DNA of 64,000 nt from DASSSQ01 sp963839285 (GCA_963839285.1 CAWIUN010000003.1:40304-104303), one strand, 5' to 3'. Positions 35,148 to 44,530 are shown, counted from the stretch's first letter. Notes: generated from the sequence alone by a model not told the origin. A program made the numbers and translations.

Positions 35148-35907
35148 TCATGCGAAGTAGGCGGCGACGAGCGCCTCGGTGTCGGCGGCGTCGTCGCGGG
35201 TCATGGTCAGGCGCAGCTCGCCGCCCGCGAGCACGTGCGAGCGGTCGGCGAGCGCGACCGTGCGCTGCGCGCGCTGCTCGACGAGCAGGACGGCGAGGCC
35301 GCGGTCGCGGATCGCGGCCAGCGCGGCGAAGACGGTGTCGACGATCCGCGGCGCCAGGCCGAGCGACGGCTCGTCGAGCAGGAGCACGTCCGGCTCGGCG
35401 ACGAGCGCGCGCGCGATCGCGAGCTGCTGCTGCTGGCCGCCCGAGAGCGCGCCGGCGGTGCGCCGCCGGAAGTCGCGCACGACCGGGAAGAGCTCGTAGA
35501 CCGACTGCAGCGCCTGCCCTGTGCCGCTGCGGCTGCGCCGGCCGGCGAGGCCGAGGCGGAGGTTCTCCTCGACCGTCAGCTCGCCGAAGATGCGCCGCCC
35601 CTCGGGGACGAGCGCGACGCCGCCGCGCGCGACCTGCTCCGGCGGGCGGCCGACGAGCGAGGCGCCGCCGAGCCGGACGGCGCCGGCCGCGGCGGGGACG
35701 AGCCCCATGATCGCGTGCAGCGTCGAGGACTTGCCGGCGCCGTTCGGGCCGATCAGCCCGACGATCTCGCCCGGCCGCACCTCGAGCGAGAGCCCGCGGA
35801 CGGCGTGGACGCCGCCGTAGCGGACGTGCAGGCCCTCGACGACGAGGGCTCCCGCCCCGGCGGAGCCGGTGCGTGCGGGCCCGTGCGGCCCGGCGCGCGC
35901 CGTTCAC
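35148..35907 (-). CDS. livF: Branched-chain-type ABC ATPase LivF
   Basis: This is an ATPase of about 252 aa with Walker A GPNGAGKSSTLHAIMG, the Q-loop LVPEGRRIFGELTVEENL, the signature LSGGQQQQLAIARAL, Walker B DVLLLDEPSLGLAP and the LivF-typical LVEQRAQRTVALADRSHVL. An extra G near 35893 breaks the N-terminal tail before VVEGLHVRYGGVHAV. The GTG start at 35907 overlaps the LivG stop (GTGA). It is one of the two nucleotide-binding subunits of this importer. Confidence 0.88.
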
Positions 35908-36687
35908 GCGTCCTCCTCGTCGGCGTGGACGGCGCTCTCGCCGAGGTAGGCGGCGGCGACGTCGAGGTTGCCGCGGATCTCGGCCGGCGTCCCCTGCGCC
36001 AGCGTCGTGCCCTGGTCGAGCACGTGGATCCGGTCGCAGATCTCCATGATCAGCGCCATGTTGTGGTCGATCAGGAGCACGCCCGCCCCGTGGTCGTCGC
36101 GGACCGAGCGGACGACCGCCGCGAACTCCGGGCACCTCCGCCTCGGGCAGGCCCGCGGCGGGCTCGTCCAGCAGCACGAACCGCGGACCTGTCGCGAGCG
36201 CCCGCGCGACGCCGAGGCGCCGCTCGTCGCCGTGCGCGAGCGCGCCCGCCGGCCCGTCCGCGTAGGCGGCGAGGCCGAGCAGGCCGAGCAGCTCCTGCGC
36301 CCGCCGCGCCGCCTGCCCCGCCCGGCGGCCGACGCCGATCGCCGCGACCTCGACGTTCTCCCGCACCGAGAGCCCGCGGAAGGCGTGGCCGTGCTGGAAC
36401 GTGCGCGCGAGCCCGTGCCGGCCGCGGCGGTGCGGCGGCCAGCGCGTGACGTCGCGCCCGTCGAGCTCGACCGTCCCGGAGGAGGGCCGGTCGAAGCCGC
36501 TGAGCAGGTTGACGAGCGTCGACTTGCCGGCCCCGTTCGGGCCGATCAGGCCGACGACCTCGCCCGGCCGGAGCGCGAGCGAGACGTCGTGCAGCGCCTG
36601 GACGCCCTCGAAGGAACGGGAGACGGACGAGGCCCGGAGCGCTCCTCCGGGCCTCGCCGCCGTCTCCGGATCGGAAACCGCCGCCAA
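35904..36687 (-). CDS. livG: Branched-chain-type ABC ATPase LivG
   Basis: This is an ATPase of about 260 aa with Walker A GPNGAGKSTLVNLLSG, the LivG-specific GLARTFQHGHAFRGLSVRENV, a shortened signature region GALAHGDERRLGVARAL (Gly-Asp replaces the usual Ser/Gly-Gly), Walker B FVLLDEPAAG and DHNMALIMEICDRIHVLDQG. An extra G near 36133 breaks the frame after LPEAEVP. No ATG or GTG is available; a TTG at 36687, 5 bases after the binding-protein stop, is the best start. A perfect 11-bp hairpin covers codons 11-20. Confidence 0.84.
36629..36655 (-). terminator. Hairpin after the LIV binding-protein gene, inside livG 5-prime end
   Basis: GAGGCCCGGAG (36629-36639) and CTCCGGGCCTC (36645-36655) pair perfectly over 11 bp with a 5-base loop. 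The hairpin begins 37 bases beyond the stop of the binding-protein gene and overlaps the first codons of livG. It lacks a U tract. It is likely an attenuating or mRNA-protecting stem that raises binding protein over ATPase. Confidence 0.5.
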
Positions 36688-36692
36688 CGCCC

Positions 36693-37886
36693 CTAGATCT
36701 TCGGGACGACCTTGGCGACGACCGTGCCCACCTCGCGCGGCACGTTGTTCTGGATCTTGATCACCCGGTACTGGCGCCCGAAGACGGTGTGCAGCTTCGG
36801 CGAGAAGCTGACGAGGCCGGAGAGCGTCGGCACCTTCTTGAACTTCTCGAGCTGCGCCGCCAGCCTGGCGCCGTTCGTCGAGCCCTTCGCCCGCCGGATC
36901 GCGGTGATGACGCCGTCGACCGCCGCCGGGCCGGTGATGAAGCCGCCGGTCGCCGCCTTCACCTGCTTGGCGAGCTTGTTGACCGCCGGGTTCGGGTCGC
37001 CGCCGAACGCGTTCGCGAAGGTGACGAAGTAGTACTCGGTCACCTTCGGGCTCTTGGGCAGCCAGTAGGTGCCGTCGCCGGCCCACGAGTTGAGGATCGG
37101 CGTGTCGTTGCCGAGCGTCCGCAGGCCCGAGACGAGCGTCGAGAGCGCGCCGAACGCGCCGGCGGTCGCGGTGACGACGACGTCGGCCTTGACGCCGTTC
37201 AGCCGGCTGACGACGTTCTGGACGTTGTTGCCGCCGAGCGACTGGTAGGTCTCCGAGGCGACGATCTTGCCGCCGCGCTGCTTGAAGCGGGCCTCGAACG
37301 CCTTGACGACGTCCTTGAAGTAGACGATCACCGTGTCGGTGGCGAGCGCCGCCGTCCGCCAGCCCTTCCGCCAGGCGTAGTCGGCCATCGCGGAGCCCTC
37401 GTCCTGGGCGACGTTGCCGAAGCTGAAGGCGAGCTTGCCCTTCGAGCCGAAGCGCTTCGGGCCCATCTGGTCGGTGCCGATGCAGGGCGCGACCGCGAGC
37501 ACGCCGCGGTTGATCGCCTCCTGCACGACCGGGGCGGCGAAGTCGACGTCGCAGGTCGTGAAGATGACGTCGGCGCCCTGGCCGAGCAGCTTCGCCGCGC
37601 AGGCCTTGGCGACCGCGGGCTTGTTGCCCTGGGTGTCGCAGGTCTTGATCTGGAGCTTGCGGCCGCTGACGCCGCCCAGCTTGTTCCAGTAGGCGACCCG
37701 CAGCTTCGCGGCCGCGAGGGCCGGGTTGTCGAACGGCGCCATGGCGCCCTTGCTGTCGAACGCCCAGCCGATCACGATCGGCGACGCGGAGGCGGAGTGG
37801 GTACGCGCCGCCGCGGTCGCCGCCACGCCCAGCGCCGCGACGACCACGAACGCCGCCGCCACCGCGCGGGTGCTGACTCCTCTCAT
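36693..37886 (-). CDS. LIV-type amino-acid/amide substrate-binding protein
   Basis: This is a 397-aa type I periplasmic binding protein. The signal peptide runs MRGVSTRAVAAAFVVVAALG to about residue 28 (TAAARTHS) without a lipobox Cys. The mature part starts PIVIGWAFDSKGAMAPFD, then GADVIFTTCDVDFAAPVVQEA, SFGNVAQDEGSAMADYA and NSWAGDGTYWLPKSP, typical of the LivJ/AmiC superfamily. A ribosome-binding site TAAGGAG precedes the ATG by 5-6 bases. Upstream is a promoter (37940-37968). It is the first gene of the chain that continues into livGFMH-type genes (order G, F, H, M). The ligand could be an aromatic or branched amino acid. The frame is intact. Confidence 0.9.
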   Translation of the reverse strand: MRGVSTRAVAAAFVVVAALGVAATAAARTHSASASPIVIGWAFDSKGAMAPFDNPALAAAKLRVAYWNKLGGVSGRKLQIKTCDTQGNKPAVAKACAAKLLGQGADVIFTTCDVDFAAPVVQEAINRGVLAVAPCIGTDQMGPKRFGSKGKLAFSFGNVAQDEGSAMADYAWRKGWRTAALATDTVIVYFKDVVKAFEARFKQRGGKIVASETYQSLGGNNVQNVVSRLNGVKADVVVTATAGAFGALSTLVSGLRTLGNDTPILNSWAGDGTYWLPKSPKVTEYYFVTFANAFGGDPNPAVNKLAKQVKAATGGFITGPAAVDGVITAIRRAKGSTNGARLAAQLEKFKKVPTLSGLVSFSPKLHTVFGRQYRVIKIQNNVPREVGTVVAKVVPKI

Positions 37887-37968
37887 CTGGACTCCTTACT
37901 CGGGGGCCGCCGCAGGTCAGCGACGGACGGGGGACACGGACATTGCGAGAACGAGCAGGTCGGGTCAA
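37887..37968 (-). promoter_or_regulatory. Promoter of the first LIV-type importer operon
   Basis: On the minus strand, TTGACC (plus coordinates 37963-37968), a 17-base spacer and CAATGT (37940-37945) form a plausible promoter. It is followed by a leader of about 50 bases with TAAGGAG in front of the binding-protein ATG. The -35 box overlaps the stop codon region of the isomerase gene upstream. Confidence 0.45.
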
Positions 37969-38805
37969 GCACGGGGCGTCACCGCCAGGGCCTCGCGGAG
38001 CGAGGCGATCCCGCGCCGGGCCGCCTCGGCGACCGGCAGCGACCAGAGCGAGTCGTCGTACGGGGCGCCGAAGGTGCCGTCGTCGGAGAAGATCTCGAGG
38101 TCCCAGTAGCCGTCCCAGCCGGCGTCGGCGAGGGCGGCCAGGATCTCGGCGACGGGCGCGTCGCCCTCGCCGGGGAGGGCCCGGTCGGCCCAGCCGCGCG
38201 TCGGGCTGCGGTGGTCGGCGACGTGGACGCCGGCGAAGCGGCCGGCGTGGGCGGCGATGTCCTCGAAGAGGGTCGGCGTGTTCCAGAGGTGCCAGACGTC
38301 GAACTGGAGCGCGAGCGCCGGCGGGTCGCCGGCGTCCCGGCAGAGCGCGAGCGCATCCGGGATCGAGCAGGCGATCGTCCACTCCTCGCCGCCGTCGCGC
38401 TGGTAGGGCTCGAGCGCCACGGTCAGGCCGACCGAGGCGGCCTCGGCGGCGACCGTGCGCAGCCCCTCGACCACGGTCGAGCGCGCCTCGTCCGGGTCGA
38501 GCCCGGCGCCGCTGCCGGTCAGGCAGACGACGCCCGCGGGCCGGAAGGGCGCGAGCCGGTGCAGCGAGGCGCAGAGGGCCTCGACCCGCTCGGCCGGGTC
38601 GGTCGGGCCGCCGAGCAGCGGCAGCGGCAGGATCGAGGGGACGAGCGGGACGGCCGACGCGCGGCCGAGCCCGGACGGCCTCGAGCAGCTCGAGCGCGGC
38701 CTCGTCCCCGCCCTCGAGCTTCAGCTCCCAGATCCCGATCCCGTCCGCGCCCGCGTCCGCGTAGGCGCGGACGTCCGCCGCGAAGGACGCGGTCAGCGTC
38801 GTCAC
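37965..38805 (-). CDS. Sugar phosphate isomerase/epimerase-family TIM-barrel protein
   Basis: This is a protein of about 279 aa of the xylose-isomerase-like TIM-barrel family (AP endonuclease 2 fold). Recognisable parts are YADAGADGIGIWELKL, VALEPYQRDG with a metal-binding Glu, LALQFDVWHLWNTP with Asp/His, HVADHRSPTRGW and DGYWDLEIFSDDG with the last Glu. Similar proteins isomerise hydroxypyruvate, inosose or ketoses. One extra G near 38677 breaks the frame before SAVPLVPSILPLP. The start GTG at 38805 is divergent from the GntR gene. It may be part of that regulator's regulon. Confidence 0.78.
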
Positions 38806-38890
38806 CTGCGATATCGAGATCCTCGGAGAGCGCAGGGCGCGATGATCTCACGGGTTTGACATCTGATCAAGAGCATGTGACGCTGGCGCG
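38806..38890. promoter_or_regulatory. Divergent region with TTGACA and a TTGA/TCAA dyad
   Basis: TTGACA (38856-38861) faces the GntR gene but no good -10 box follows at the usual distance. A dyad TTGA-7-TCAA (38856-38870) contains TGATCA. A similar TTGATCA word lies next to the -35 box of the second LIV importer (56461-56472 region), so it may be a GntR/FCD-type operator. This is only a pattern observation. Confidence 0.3.
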
Positions 38891-39575
38891 GTGACGCAGA
38901 CGGGTCGACCGCGCCAGGGGTACCGCACGATGGCCGAGTTCGCCCTGGAGGAGCTGCGCGAGGGGATCATCCTCGGCGAGATCGGCCCCGGCACCCCGCT
39001 CCGCCTCGACGAGCTGGCGAAGTCGCTCGGGATGAGCATCTCGCCGATCCGCGAGGCCGTCCGCCAGCTGGAGGCGCTCGGGCTCGCCGTCCACTCCCCG
39101 CACCAGGGCGCGAAGGTGGTCGCGCTCGACGTCGAGGAGCTGCGCGACCTCTTCACCGTGCGGCTCGTGCTCGAGTCGGATGCGGTCCGGCGCGCGGCGG
39201 CGGCCTTCTCGGAGGAGGACGGCGACGCTCGCGGCCGAGCAGCTGGCCGCGGCCGACGAGGCCCGCGCGACCGACGACGTCCGCGGCGCCCTGCGCGCCC
39301 ACACCGACTTCCACTTCGCGATCTACGCCGCCGCGCGCTCGCCGTGGCTCGTGCGCCTGATCCGCCCGGCCTGGGACAGCTCCGAGCGCTTCCGGCCGGT
39401 GCTCTTCTCCGCCGACGGCGACCTGCAGAAGCGGCATCGCGCCTTCGACGGCGCGCTCCTGAAGGCCTGCGTCGACCACGACCCGGACGCGGCCGCGAAG
39501 GCGCTCTACGGACATCTCGAGCTCGCGAACGAGTACTACGCCCCCGAGCTGAAGGGCCGCTCGATCTTCATCTGA
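38891..39575 (+). CDS. GntR-family regulator, FCD (FadR) type
   Basis: This is a regulator of about 227 aa. The winged-helix domain contains LREGIILGEIGPGTPLRLDEL, then SLGMSISPIREAVRQLEALGLA, followed by the FCD effector domain with LRDLFTVRLVLESDAVRRAA and, after a break near 39226 (one extra G), HTDFHFAIYAAARSPWLVRLI and KALYGHLELANEYY. The His/Asp pattern DFHF...H..H suggests a metal-bound carboxylate effector. The start is GTG at 38891. FCD regulators usually sense organic acids, so it is a candidate controller of the large catabolic run on the opposite strand. Its stop overlaps the convergent FAD oxidoreductase end. Confidence 0.87.
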
Positions 39576-41193
39576 CCAGGCCGCGCAGCCGCCGCAGCGC
39601 CCGCTGCGGCGCGGGCGGCTCGAGCAGCTCCTGCGCGACGAGCGTCCCCGAGCCGGCGCCGAGGCCGGGGCCGGGATGGGTGCTGGCGCCGATGTGGAAG
39701 AGCCGCTCGACGTGGGTGCGGTGCCCGGGCGCGGCGGGGAACGGGCGCCAGACGAAGTTCTGGTCGAGCGCGAGCGAGCCGCCGTAGGGGTCGCCGTAGG
39801 CGAGGTTCGGGTTCGCGGCCGCGAGGTCGGCCGGCGAGAGCGCCGTCCGCGCGAGGATGCTCGACTCGAGGTTCGGCACGTGGGCGGCGATCCGCGCCTG
39901 GATCCGGTCGGCGTAGCGCTCGCGCAGCTCCTCGGTCCAGGTGCCGTCGCCGACGTCGAGCTCTCCGGCCGCGTCGCCCTTGACGTGCCAGGGCAGCTCC
40001 TGCAGCTGGATCCAGAGGATGCCCTTGCCCTCCGGGGCGCGCGAGGGATCGATCGTCAGCGGCTGGCCGACGACGACGGTCGCCTCGGCGGGGAGCAGGC
40101 CGCGCTCCGCCTCGTTGACGGCGCGGGAGACGCCGTCGAGGCCCGGGGTCAGGTGGACGATCGCCGAGCGGGCGAGCCGCTCGTCGCCCTGCCAGCGCGG
40201 CGGCTCCGAGAGCGCGAAGTGGACCTGCATCTCGGAGCGGCCGTGGCGGACGCGGCGGGCCTTGCGCGCGAGCTCGTCGTCCGGCTCGCCGAGCAGGCGG
40301 CCGTAGAGCTGGTCCGGCAGCACGTTGCAGACGACGGCGCGCGCGGCCGAGACGGTGTCGCCCGCGGTCGTGCGGACGCCGACGGCGCGGCCGCCCTCGA
40401 CGAGCACGCGCTCGACCTCGACGCCGGTCTCGCAGCTGCCGCCGTGCTCGCGGATCAGCGCCGCGAGCGCGTCGGCGAGCCGGGCGCCGCCGCCGCGCGG
40501 GACCGGCATGCCGCCCTCCTGCACCGCGACCGCGATCACCTGCGTCATGAACCCGGAGGCGGCGGCGTCGGGCCCGAGCCCGGTGTGCAGCACCCAGGGC
40601 GCGAGCAGCCCGTGCGCCCGCTCGGAGGCGAACGTCTCGGTCAGCCAGTCGCGGCTCGAGATCAGCATCCGCCCGGCGAACTCGACGAAGCCCGCGCCGG
40701 CCGAGCCGCCGCAGCCCCTTCGCCCCCAGCGCGAGCCCGCCCCGCGACCAGAGCTCGGTGCCGAGGATCCCGAAGGCGAGGTCGGCGTTCGGGAGGAACT
40801 CGCGCGAGCAGCGCCTGCCAGGCGGCGCCGTCGCCCGCGTGGTGCCGGTCGAGCTCGGCGGCGTTCGCCTCGGCGCTGCGCAGCAGGAAGGCGGCCTCGC
40901 CGTCGGGGTAGAGCGTCGCGGTCGGGTGCTCGGTGTTCAGGTACTCGAGGCCGTGCCGGGCGAGGTCGTCGCCGAGCAGGGCGTGCGCGGCGCCGCCGAC
41001 CCAGAGCGGGTGCCAGGCGCTGTAGACGTCGTGCAGGAAGCCGGGCTCGGTGAGCTCGGCGCTCCTGATCGCGCCGCCGAGCCAGTCGTTGCCGCTCGAG
41101 CACGCAGACGCGCATGCCGCCGCGCGCGAGCAGGGCGCCGCAGGCGAGCGAGTTGACGCCGCTGCCGACGACGACGACGTCGACGTCAGCCAC
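39568..41193 (-). CDS. FAD-dependent oxidoreductase, phytoene desaturase/CrtI-like
   Basis: This is a protein of about 540 aa. The N-terminus DVDVVVVGSGVNSLACGALLARGG is the FAD-binding fold (residues 3-26, motif GSGVNSL), followed by LGGAIRSAEL, the C-terminal FAD block HVERLFHIGASTHPGPGLGA, and the mid-part VPRGGGARLADALAALIREHGG typical of CrtI/amine-oxidase-like NAD(P)-independent flavoproteins. Extra bases near 40718, 40798 and 41100 break the first half; three insertions keep the total length divisible by three, as found. The GTG start lies inside the end of the HMGL-like gene. No other carotenoid gene is present, so the substrate is open. Confidence 0.8.
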   Translation of the reverse strand: MADVDVVVVGSGVNSLACGALLARGGMRVCVLERQRLARRRDQERRAHRARLPARRLQRLAPALGRRRRARPARRRPRPARPRVPEHRAPDRDALPRRRGRLPAAQRRGERRRARPAPRGRRRRLAGAARASSSRTPTSPSGSSAPSSGRGAGSRWGRRGCGGSAGAGFVEFAGRMLISSRDWLTETFASERAHGLLAPWVLHTGLGPDAAASGFMTQVIAVAVQEGGMPVPRGGGARLADALAALIREHGGSCETGVEVERVLVEGGRAVGVRTTAGDTVSAARAVVCNVLPDQLYGRLLGEPDDELARKARRVRHGRSEMQVHFALSEPPRWQGDERLARSAIVHLTPGLDGVSRAVNEAERGLLPAEATVVVGQPLTIDPSRAPEGKGILWIQLQELPWHVKGDAAGELDVGDGTWTEELRERYADRIQARIAAHVPNLESSILARTALSPADLAAANPNLAYGDPYGGSLALDQNFVWRPFPAAPGHRTHVERLFHIGASTHPGPGLGAGSGTLVAQELLEPPAPQRALRRLRGLVR

Positions 41194-42364
41194 GATCCCG
41201 GCTCCCGCCGACGCCGCTTGCCAGCTCCCGCAGCTCGTCGTCGGTGACGAGGCCGCGCTTGGCCGTCCCGCGCGCCTTGACGGCGGCGAGCAGGCCGGCG
41301 TAGCGCTCCTCCGGGACGTCGAGGCCGAGCTCGGCGACCTTGATCCGGATCGAGTCGAGCCCGCTCTTCTTGCCGAGCACGATCCCGCGGCGGGCCGCGA
41401 CGAGCTCGGACGAGTACGGCTCGATCGAGGGCGGGTCGTGGAACTGGCTCGCGACGGCGCCGCTCTCGCGGCGGAAGAGGGTCTCGCCGGTGACGGGCTT
41501 CCAGGGCTCGAGCCCGTAGCCGGAGAGCTCCTGCACGCGCGCGGAGACGGCGCGGATCCGGTCGAGCCGCAGGTTCGACTCGACGCCGTAGAGGGCGCGC
41601 AGCGCGAGCGCCACCTCGCCCAGGTTGGCGTTGCCGGCACGCTCGCCCATGCCGTTGATCGTCCCGTGCACCCAGCTCGCGCCGGCGCGGACGGCGGCCG
41701 CCGCGCTCGCGGTCGCGACGCCGAAGTCGTTGTGGCCGTGGAAGTGCACCGGCGCCCCGTCGACGAACTGCAGCGTCCGCCCGACGAGGTCGCCGACCGC
41801 CTCCGGCGAGGCGATCCCGAGCGTGTCGACGACGACGACCTCGCGCGCCCCCGCCTCGACCGCGGTCTCGTAGACGCGGCGGTAGAAGGCGGGGTCGGCG
41901 CGGGTCGAGTCGACGCCGAAGAAGGCGGCGTGGATGTCGTGACCTGCGGCGAAGCGCATCGCCTGCGCGATCCGCTCGAGCATCGTCTCGCGCGAGACGC
42001 CGATCGCGTCGAGCTTCAGGTCGGAGATCGGCGACTCGATCACCGAGTGGCGGACGCCGAGCTCGACGAGCGCCTCCAGGTCGGCCGGAACGGCGCGCGA
42101 GAAGCCCCAGACCTCGGCGGAGAGCCCGGCGTCGGAGATCAGGCGGACGGCGTCCCAGTCGTCCTGGGAGACGCGCGGGAAGCCGGCCTCGATCCGGTCG
42201 ATCCCGAGCTCGTCGAGCAGCCGCGCGATCTCGAGCTTCTGCTCCGGGTCGAGCACGACGCCGACGGTCTGCTCGCCGTCCCGGAGCGTCGTGTCGTAGA
42301 GGCCGACGTGCCCGCGGATCGCGTACGGGTCGTTCAGCCCGCCGGTCCAGATCAGGTCCTGCAC
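41186..42364 (-). CDS. HMGL-like acyltransferase (2-isopropylmalate/homocitrate synthase family)
   Basis: This is a 392-aa TIM-barrel enzyme. The signature LYDTTLRDGEQTVGV is near residues 22-36, RIEAGFPRVS follows, the metal-binding HFHGHNDFGVATA is mid-protein, and NGMGERAGNANLGEV completes the LeuA/NifV/CimA pattern. It lacks the long C-terminal leucine-feedback domain of LeuA, so homocitrate-, citramalate- or re-citrate-type synthases are closer guesses. The GTG start at 42364 overlaps the M24 gene end by 13 bases. In this operon it probably condenses acetyl-CoA with a 2-oxo acid. The frame is intact. Confidence 0.85.
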   Translation of the reverse strand: MQDLIWTGGLNDPYAIRGHVGLYDTTLRDGEQTVGVVLDPEQKLEIARLLDELGIDRIEAGFPRVSQDDWDAVRLISDAGLSAEVWGFSRAVPADLEALVELGVRHSVIESPISDLKLDAIGVSRETMLERIAQAMRFAAGHDIHAAFFGVDSTRADPAFYRRVYETAVEAGAREVVVVDTLGIASPEAVGDLVGRTLQFVDGAPVHFHGHNDFGVATASAAAAVRAGASWVHGTINGMGERAGNANLGEVALALRALYGVESNLRLDRIRAVSARVQELSGYGLEPWKPVTGETLFRRESGAVASQFHDPPSIEPYSSELVAARRGIVLGKKSGLDSIRIKVAELGLDVPEERYAGLLAAVKARGTAKRGLVTDDELRELASGVGGSRDRG

Positions 42365-43515
42365 GGCACCACTCCGTCCGGGAAGGGCGAGAGCTGCTCG
42401 GCGCCCTCGCGGGTGATCAGGAAGTTGTCCTCGACCCGGAGGCCGCCGCCGCCGTCCCAGTAGCAGCCCGGCTCGATCGCGAGCACCATGCCCTCCTCGA
42501 CGGTGCCGCCGCCGGCCTGGTGGGCGTAGGGCGGCTCGTGCGCGCGGGCGCCGACGCCGTGGCAGACCGGGTGCGACGGCTGGCCCGGATAGCCGAGCTC
42601 GGCGAGGCCCTCGCGGACGAGCAGGTCGAGCTCGGCGAGGCTCGCGCCCGGCCGGCAGTGGTCGATCGCGCGCCGGTAGACCTCGAGCAGCCCGGCCTCG
42701 AGCTCGCGGTAGTCCTCGCGCAGCTCGCCCGGGCAGAGGTTCTTCGTGTGGTCGGCCCAGTAGCCGTCGGCGCAGACCCAGATCTCGAAGAGCGTCGGCT
42801 GGTCCGCCTGCACCGGCCGGTCGGCCGTGGCGGTGAAGGTGCGGATCCCGGGGCCCGACCAGACGAGCGAGAAGCCGAGCGCGAGCTCGACCGAGCCCTG
42901 CCAGCCCGTGCCCTCGCCGTGGACGAAGCCGAGCCAGAGCGCCGCCGCCTCGCTCTCCTTCATCCCGGGCTCGAGGCGCGCGCGGACGTGCTCCATCGCG
43001 GCGGCGGCGATCTCGTTCGCGACGCGGACGCGCGCCGCCTCCTGCTCGGTCTTCAGCGCCCGCGCCTCGGCGAGCAGCGGCGCCGCGTCTTCGGCGCCCG
43101 GGAAGGCGTCGAACCAGCCCTTCGTGAACGTGGTCGGCTCGCCGACCATCCGGTCGGAGGCCTGCGTGCCGAGCGAGAGCTCGAGCCCGAGCCGGTCGTA
43201 GCCGCGCGCCGCGTCGAGCGCCGCCTCGAGCGTGCGCGCCGGCACCGGCCGCGGGTCGCGCTCGTCGTAGCCGCGGACGAGGCGGACGTCGCCCGTCCAG
43301 GCGGTCCGGGCGGCGTCGTCCGCGGAGGCCTCGAGGCAGAGCAGCACGGGCTCGCCCTCGCGCGGGAAGACGCAGGCGTCGTAGCCCTTCATGCCCCAGA
43401 AGTTCGTCAGGTAGAGGACGTTGTCGGGCGCGCGGACGACGAGCGCGTCGAGCCCGCGGTCGGCCATCAGGGCGCGCACCCGCTCGAGCTTCGCGTCGTC
43501 CCGCGGCCAGCTCAC
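42352..43515 (-). CDS. M24 family (Xaa-Pro) peptidase
   Basis: This is a 387-aa protein with an N-terminal creatinase-like domain (DALVVRAPDNVLYLTNFWG) and an M24 catalytic domain. Compared with aminopeptidase P, the second metal Asp is kept in YWADHTKN, His in PVCHGVGARAHEPPY, and both Glu in VLAIEPGCY and RVEDNFLIT. The first Asp of the usual DxG motif is less clear (LFEIWVCADG). The start is GTG at 43515, after a 127-base gap to the FAA-hydrolase gene upstream. It likely hydrolyses a proline-type peptide or a C-N bond of a catabolic intermediate. The frame is intact. Confidence 0.85.
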   Translation of the reverse strand: MSWPRDDAKLERVRALMADRGLDALVVRAPDNVLYLTNFWGMKGYDACVFPREGEPVLLCLEASADDAARTAWTGDVRLVRGYDERDPRPVPARTLEAALDAARGYDRLGLELSLGTQASDRMVGEPTTFTKGWFDAFPGAEDAAPLLAEARALKTEQEAARVRVANEIAAAAMEHVRARLEPGMKESEAAALWLGFVHGEGTGWQGSVELALGFSLVWSGPGIRTFTATADRPVQADQPTLFEIWVCADGYWADHTKNLCPGELREDYRELEAGLLEVYRRAIDHCRPGASLAELDLLVREGLAELGYPGQPSHPVCHGVGARAHEPPYAHQAGGGTVEEGMVLAIEPGCYWDGGGGLRVEDNFLITREGAEQLSPFPDGVVPCRT

Positions 43516-43642
43516 GCCTCAGTCCGCTCCGGAATCGTCACGCATCCGGCACACCTGCGTGCGCATTTCCCGGGTATCGTCGGCTTCGAGGGAGGCGGGT
43601 TGAGCCCCACCCAGGGTGGGGGTGTGGCCGGAGGACATGGCC
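43516..43642 (-). terminator. Intergenic gap with CCCCACCC/GGGTGGGG dyad
   Basis: This 127-base gap is the longest inside the catabolic run. It holds the dyad CCCCACCC-A-GGGTGGGG (43605-43621), 22-38 bases after the FAA-hydrolase stop on the minus strand. The dyad could form a short terminator or attenuator hairpin. I see no convincing promoter for the downstream M24 gene. Confidence 0.35.
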
Positions 43643-44530
43643 CTAGACGCCCTCTCCCCAGGGGCGGATGCGCGGGCGGGGCGGCTCGCCGTGGGCCTCC
43701 TGCCAGGAGACGACCGGGTTGCGGAGGACGCCGATCCGCTCGATCTCCGCCTCGATCACGTCGCCCGGCTTCAGGTAGAGGCGCGCCCGCTCCTCCGGCG
43801 ACTTGAAGCCGGCGACGCCGGAGACGGTGCCGGTCGAGAGCACGTCGCCGGCCGAGTACCCGAGCGCGGAGAAGTTCGAGAGGATCTCCGGGATCGTCAC
43901 GCTCATGCGGCCCGAGTGCGACTCCTGCCGCACCTCGCCGTTGACGCGCAGCTGCATCGCGAGGTCGTGCGGGTCGGGGATCTCGTCCGGGGTGACGATC
44001 CACGGCCCGAGCGGGCAGAAGGTGTCGATCGCCTTGCAGAAGCTGAAGACCCCGGAGCGCATCTCGCCGCGCTGGATGTCGCGCGCGGTGATGTCGTTGA
44101 AGATCAGGTAGCCGCCGACGTAGTCCGCCGCCTCCTCGGGCGAGAACCACTTCCCGGCCCGCTTCAGCACGACCGCCAGCTCGAGCTCGTAGTCGAGCTC
44201 CTCGGTCAGGTGCTCCGGGTAGACGACCGGCTCGTCCGGGCCGACGATCGCGTCCACGTTCTGGAAGAAGTTGATCCAGGGCGCGATCTGGTGCGACCAG
44301 TCGACGTTCTTCGACTCCTCCTCGTGCTCGCGGAAGTTGCCGGCCGTGTGGAACAGCTTCCTCGGCACGATCGGCGCCTCCAGCCGCGCCTCCGCGAGCG
44401 GCGTCCGCTCGCCCGCGTCGTCGGCGCCGCCGCGCTCGAAGTACGCGCGCATCGTCGGCGCGTCGAGGCGGACGACCTCCTCCCCCTCGACCCGGCCGAC
44501 CTTGCCGCCGTCGTAGGTGACGAGCCTCAC
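43643..44530 (-). CDS. Fumarylacetoacetate hydrolase-family protein
   Basis: This is a 295-aa FAH-family enzyme. The N-terminal part is short; the catalytic beta-roll shows FHTAGNFREHEEES, the metal-binding Glu pair in ELDYELELAVVLKRAG, YLIFNDITARDIQ and TGTVSGVAG, with KPGDVIEAEIERIG at the end. These enzymes cleave C-C bonds of, or decarboxylate, 2-oxo/hydroxy acids from ring degradation. The GTG start overlaps the M20 stop (GTGA). It supports a ring-cleavage or amide catabolic role for this operon. The frame is intact. Confidence 0.89.
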   Translation of the reverse strand: MRLVTYDGGKVGRVEGEEVVRLDAPTMRAYFERGGADDAGERTPLAEARLEAPIVPRKLFHTAGNFREHEEESKNVDWSHQIAPWINFFQNVDAIVGPDEPVVYPEHLTEELDYELELAVVLKRAGKWFSPEEAADYVGGYLIFNDITARDIQRGEMRSGVFSFCKAIDTFCPLGPWIVTPDEIPDPHDLAMQLRVNGEVRQESHSGRMSVTIPEILSNFSALGYSAGDVLSTGTVSGVAGFKSPEERARLYLKPGDVIEAEIERIGVLRNPVVSWQEAHGEPPRPRIRPWGEGV

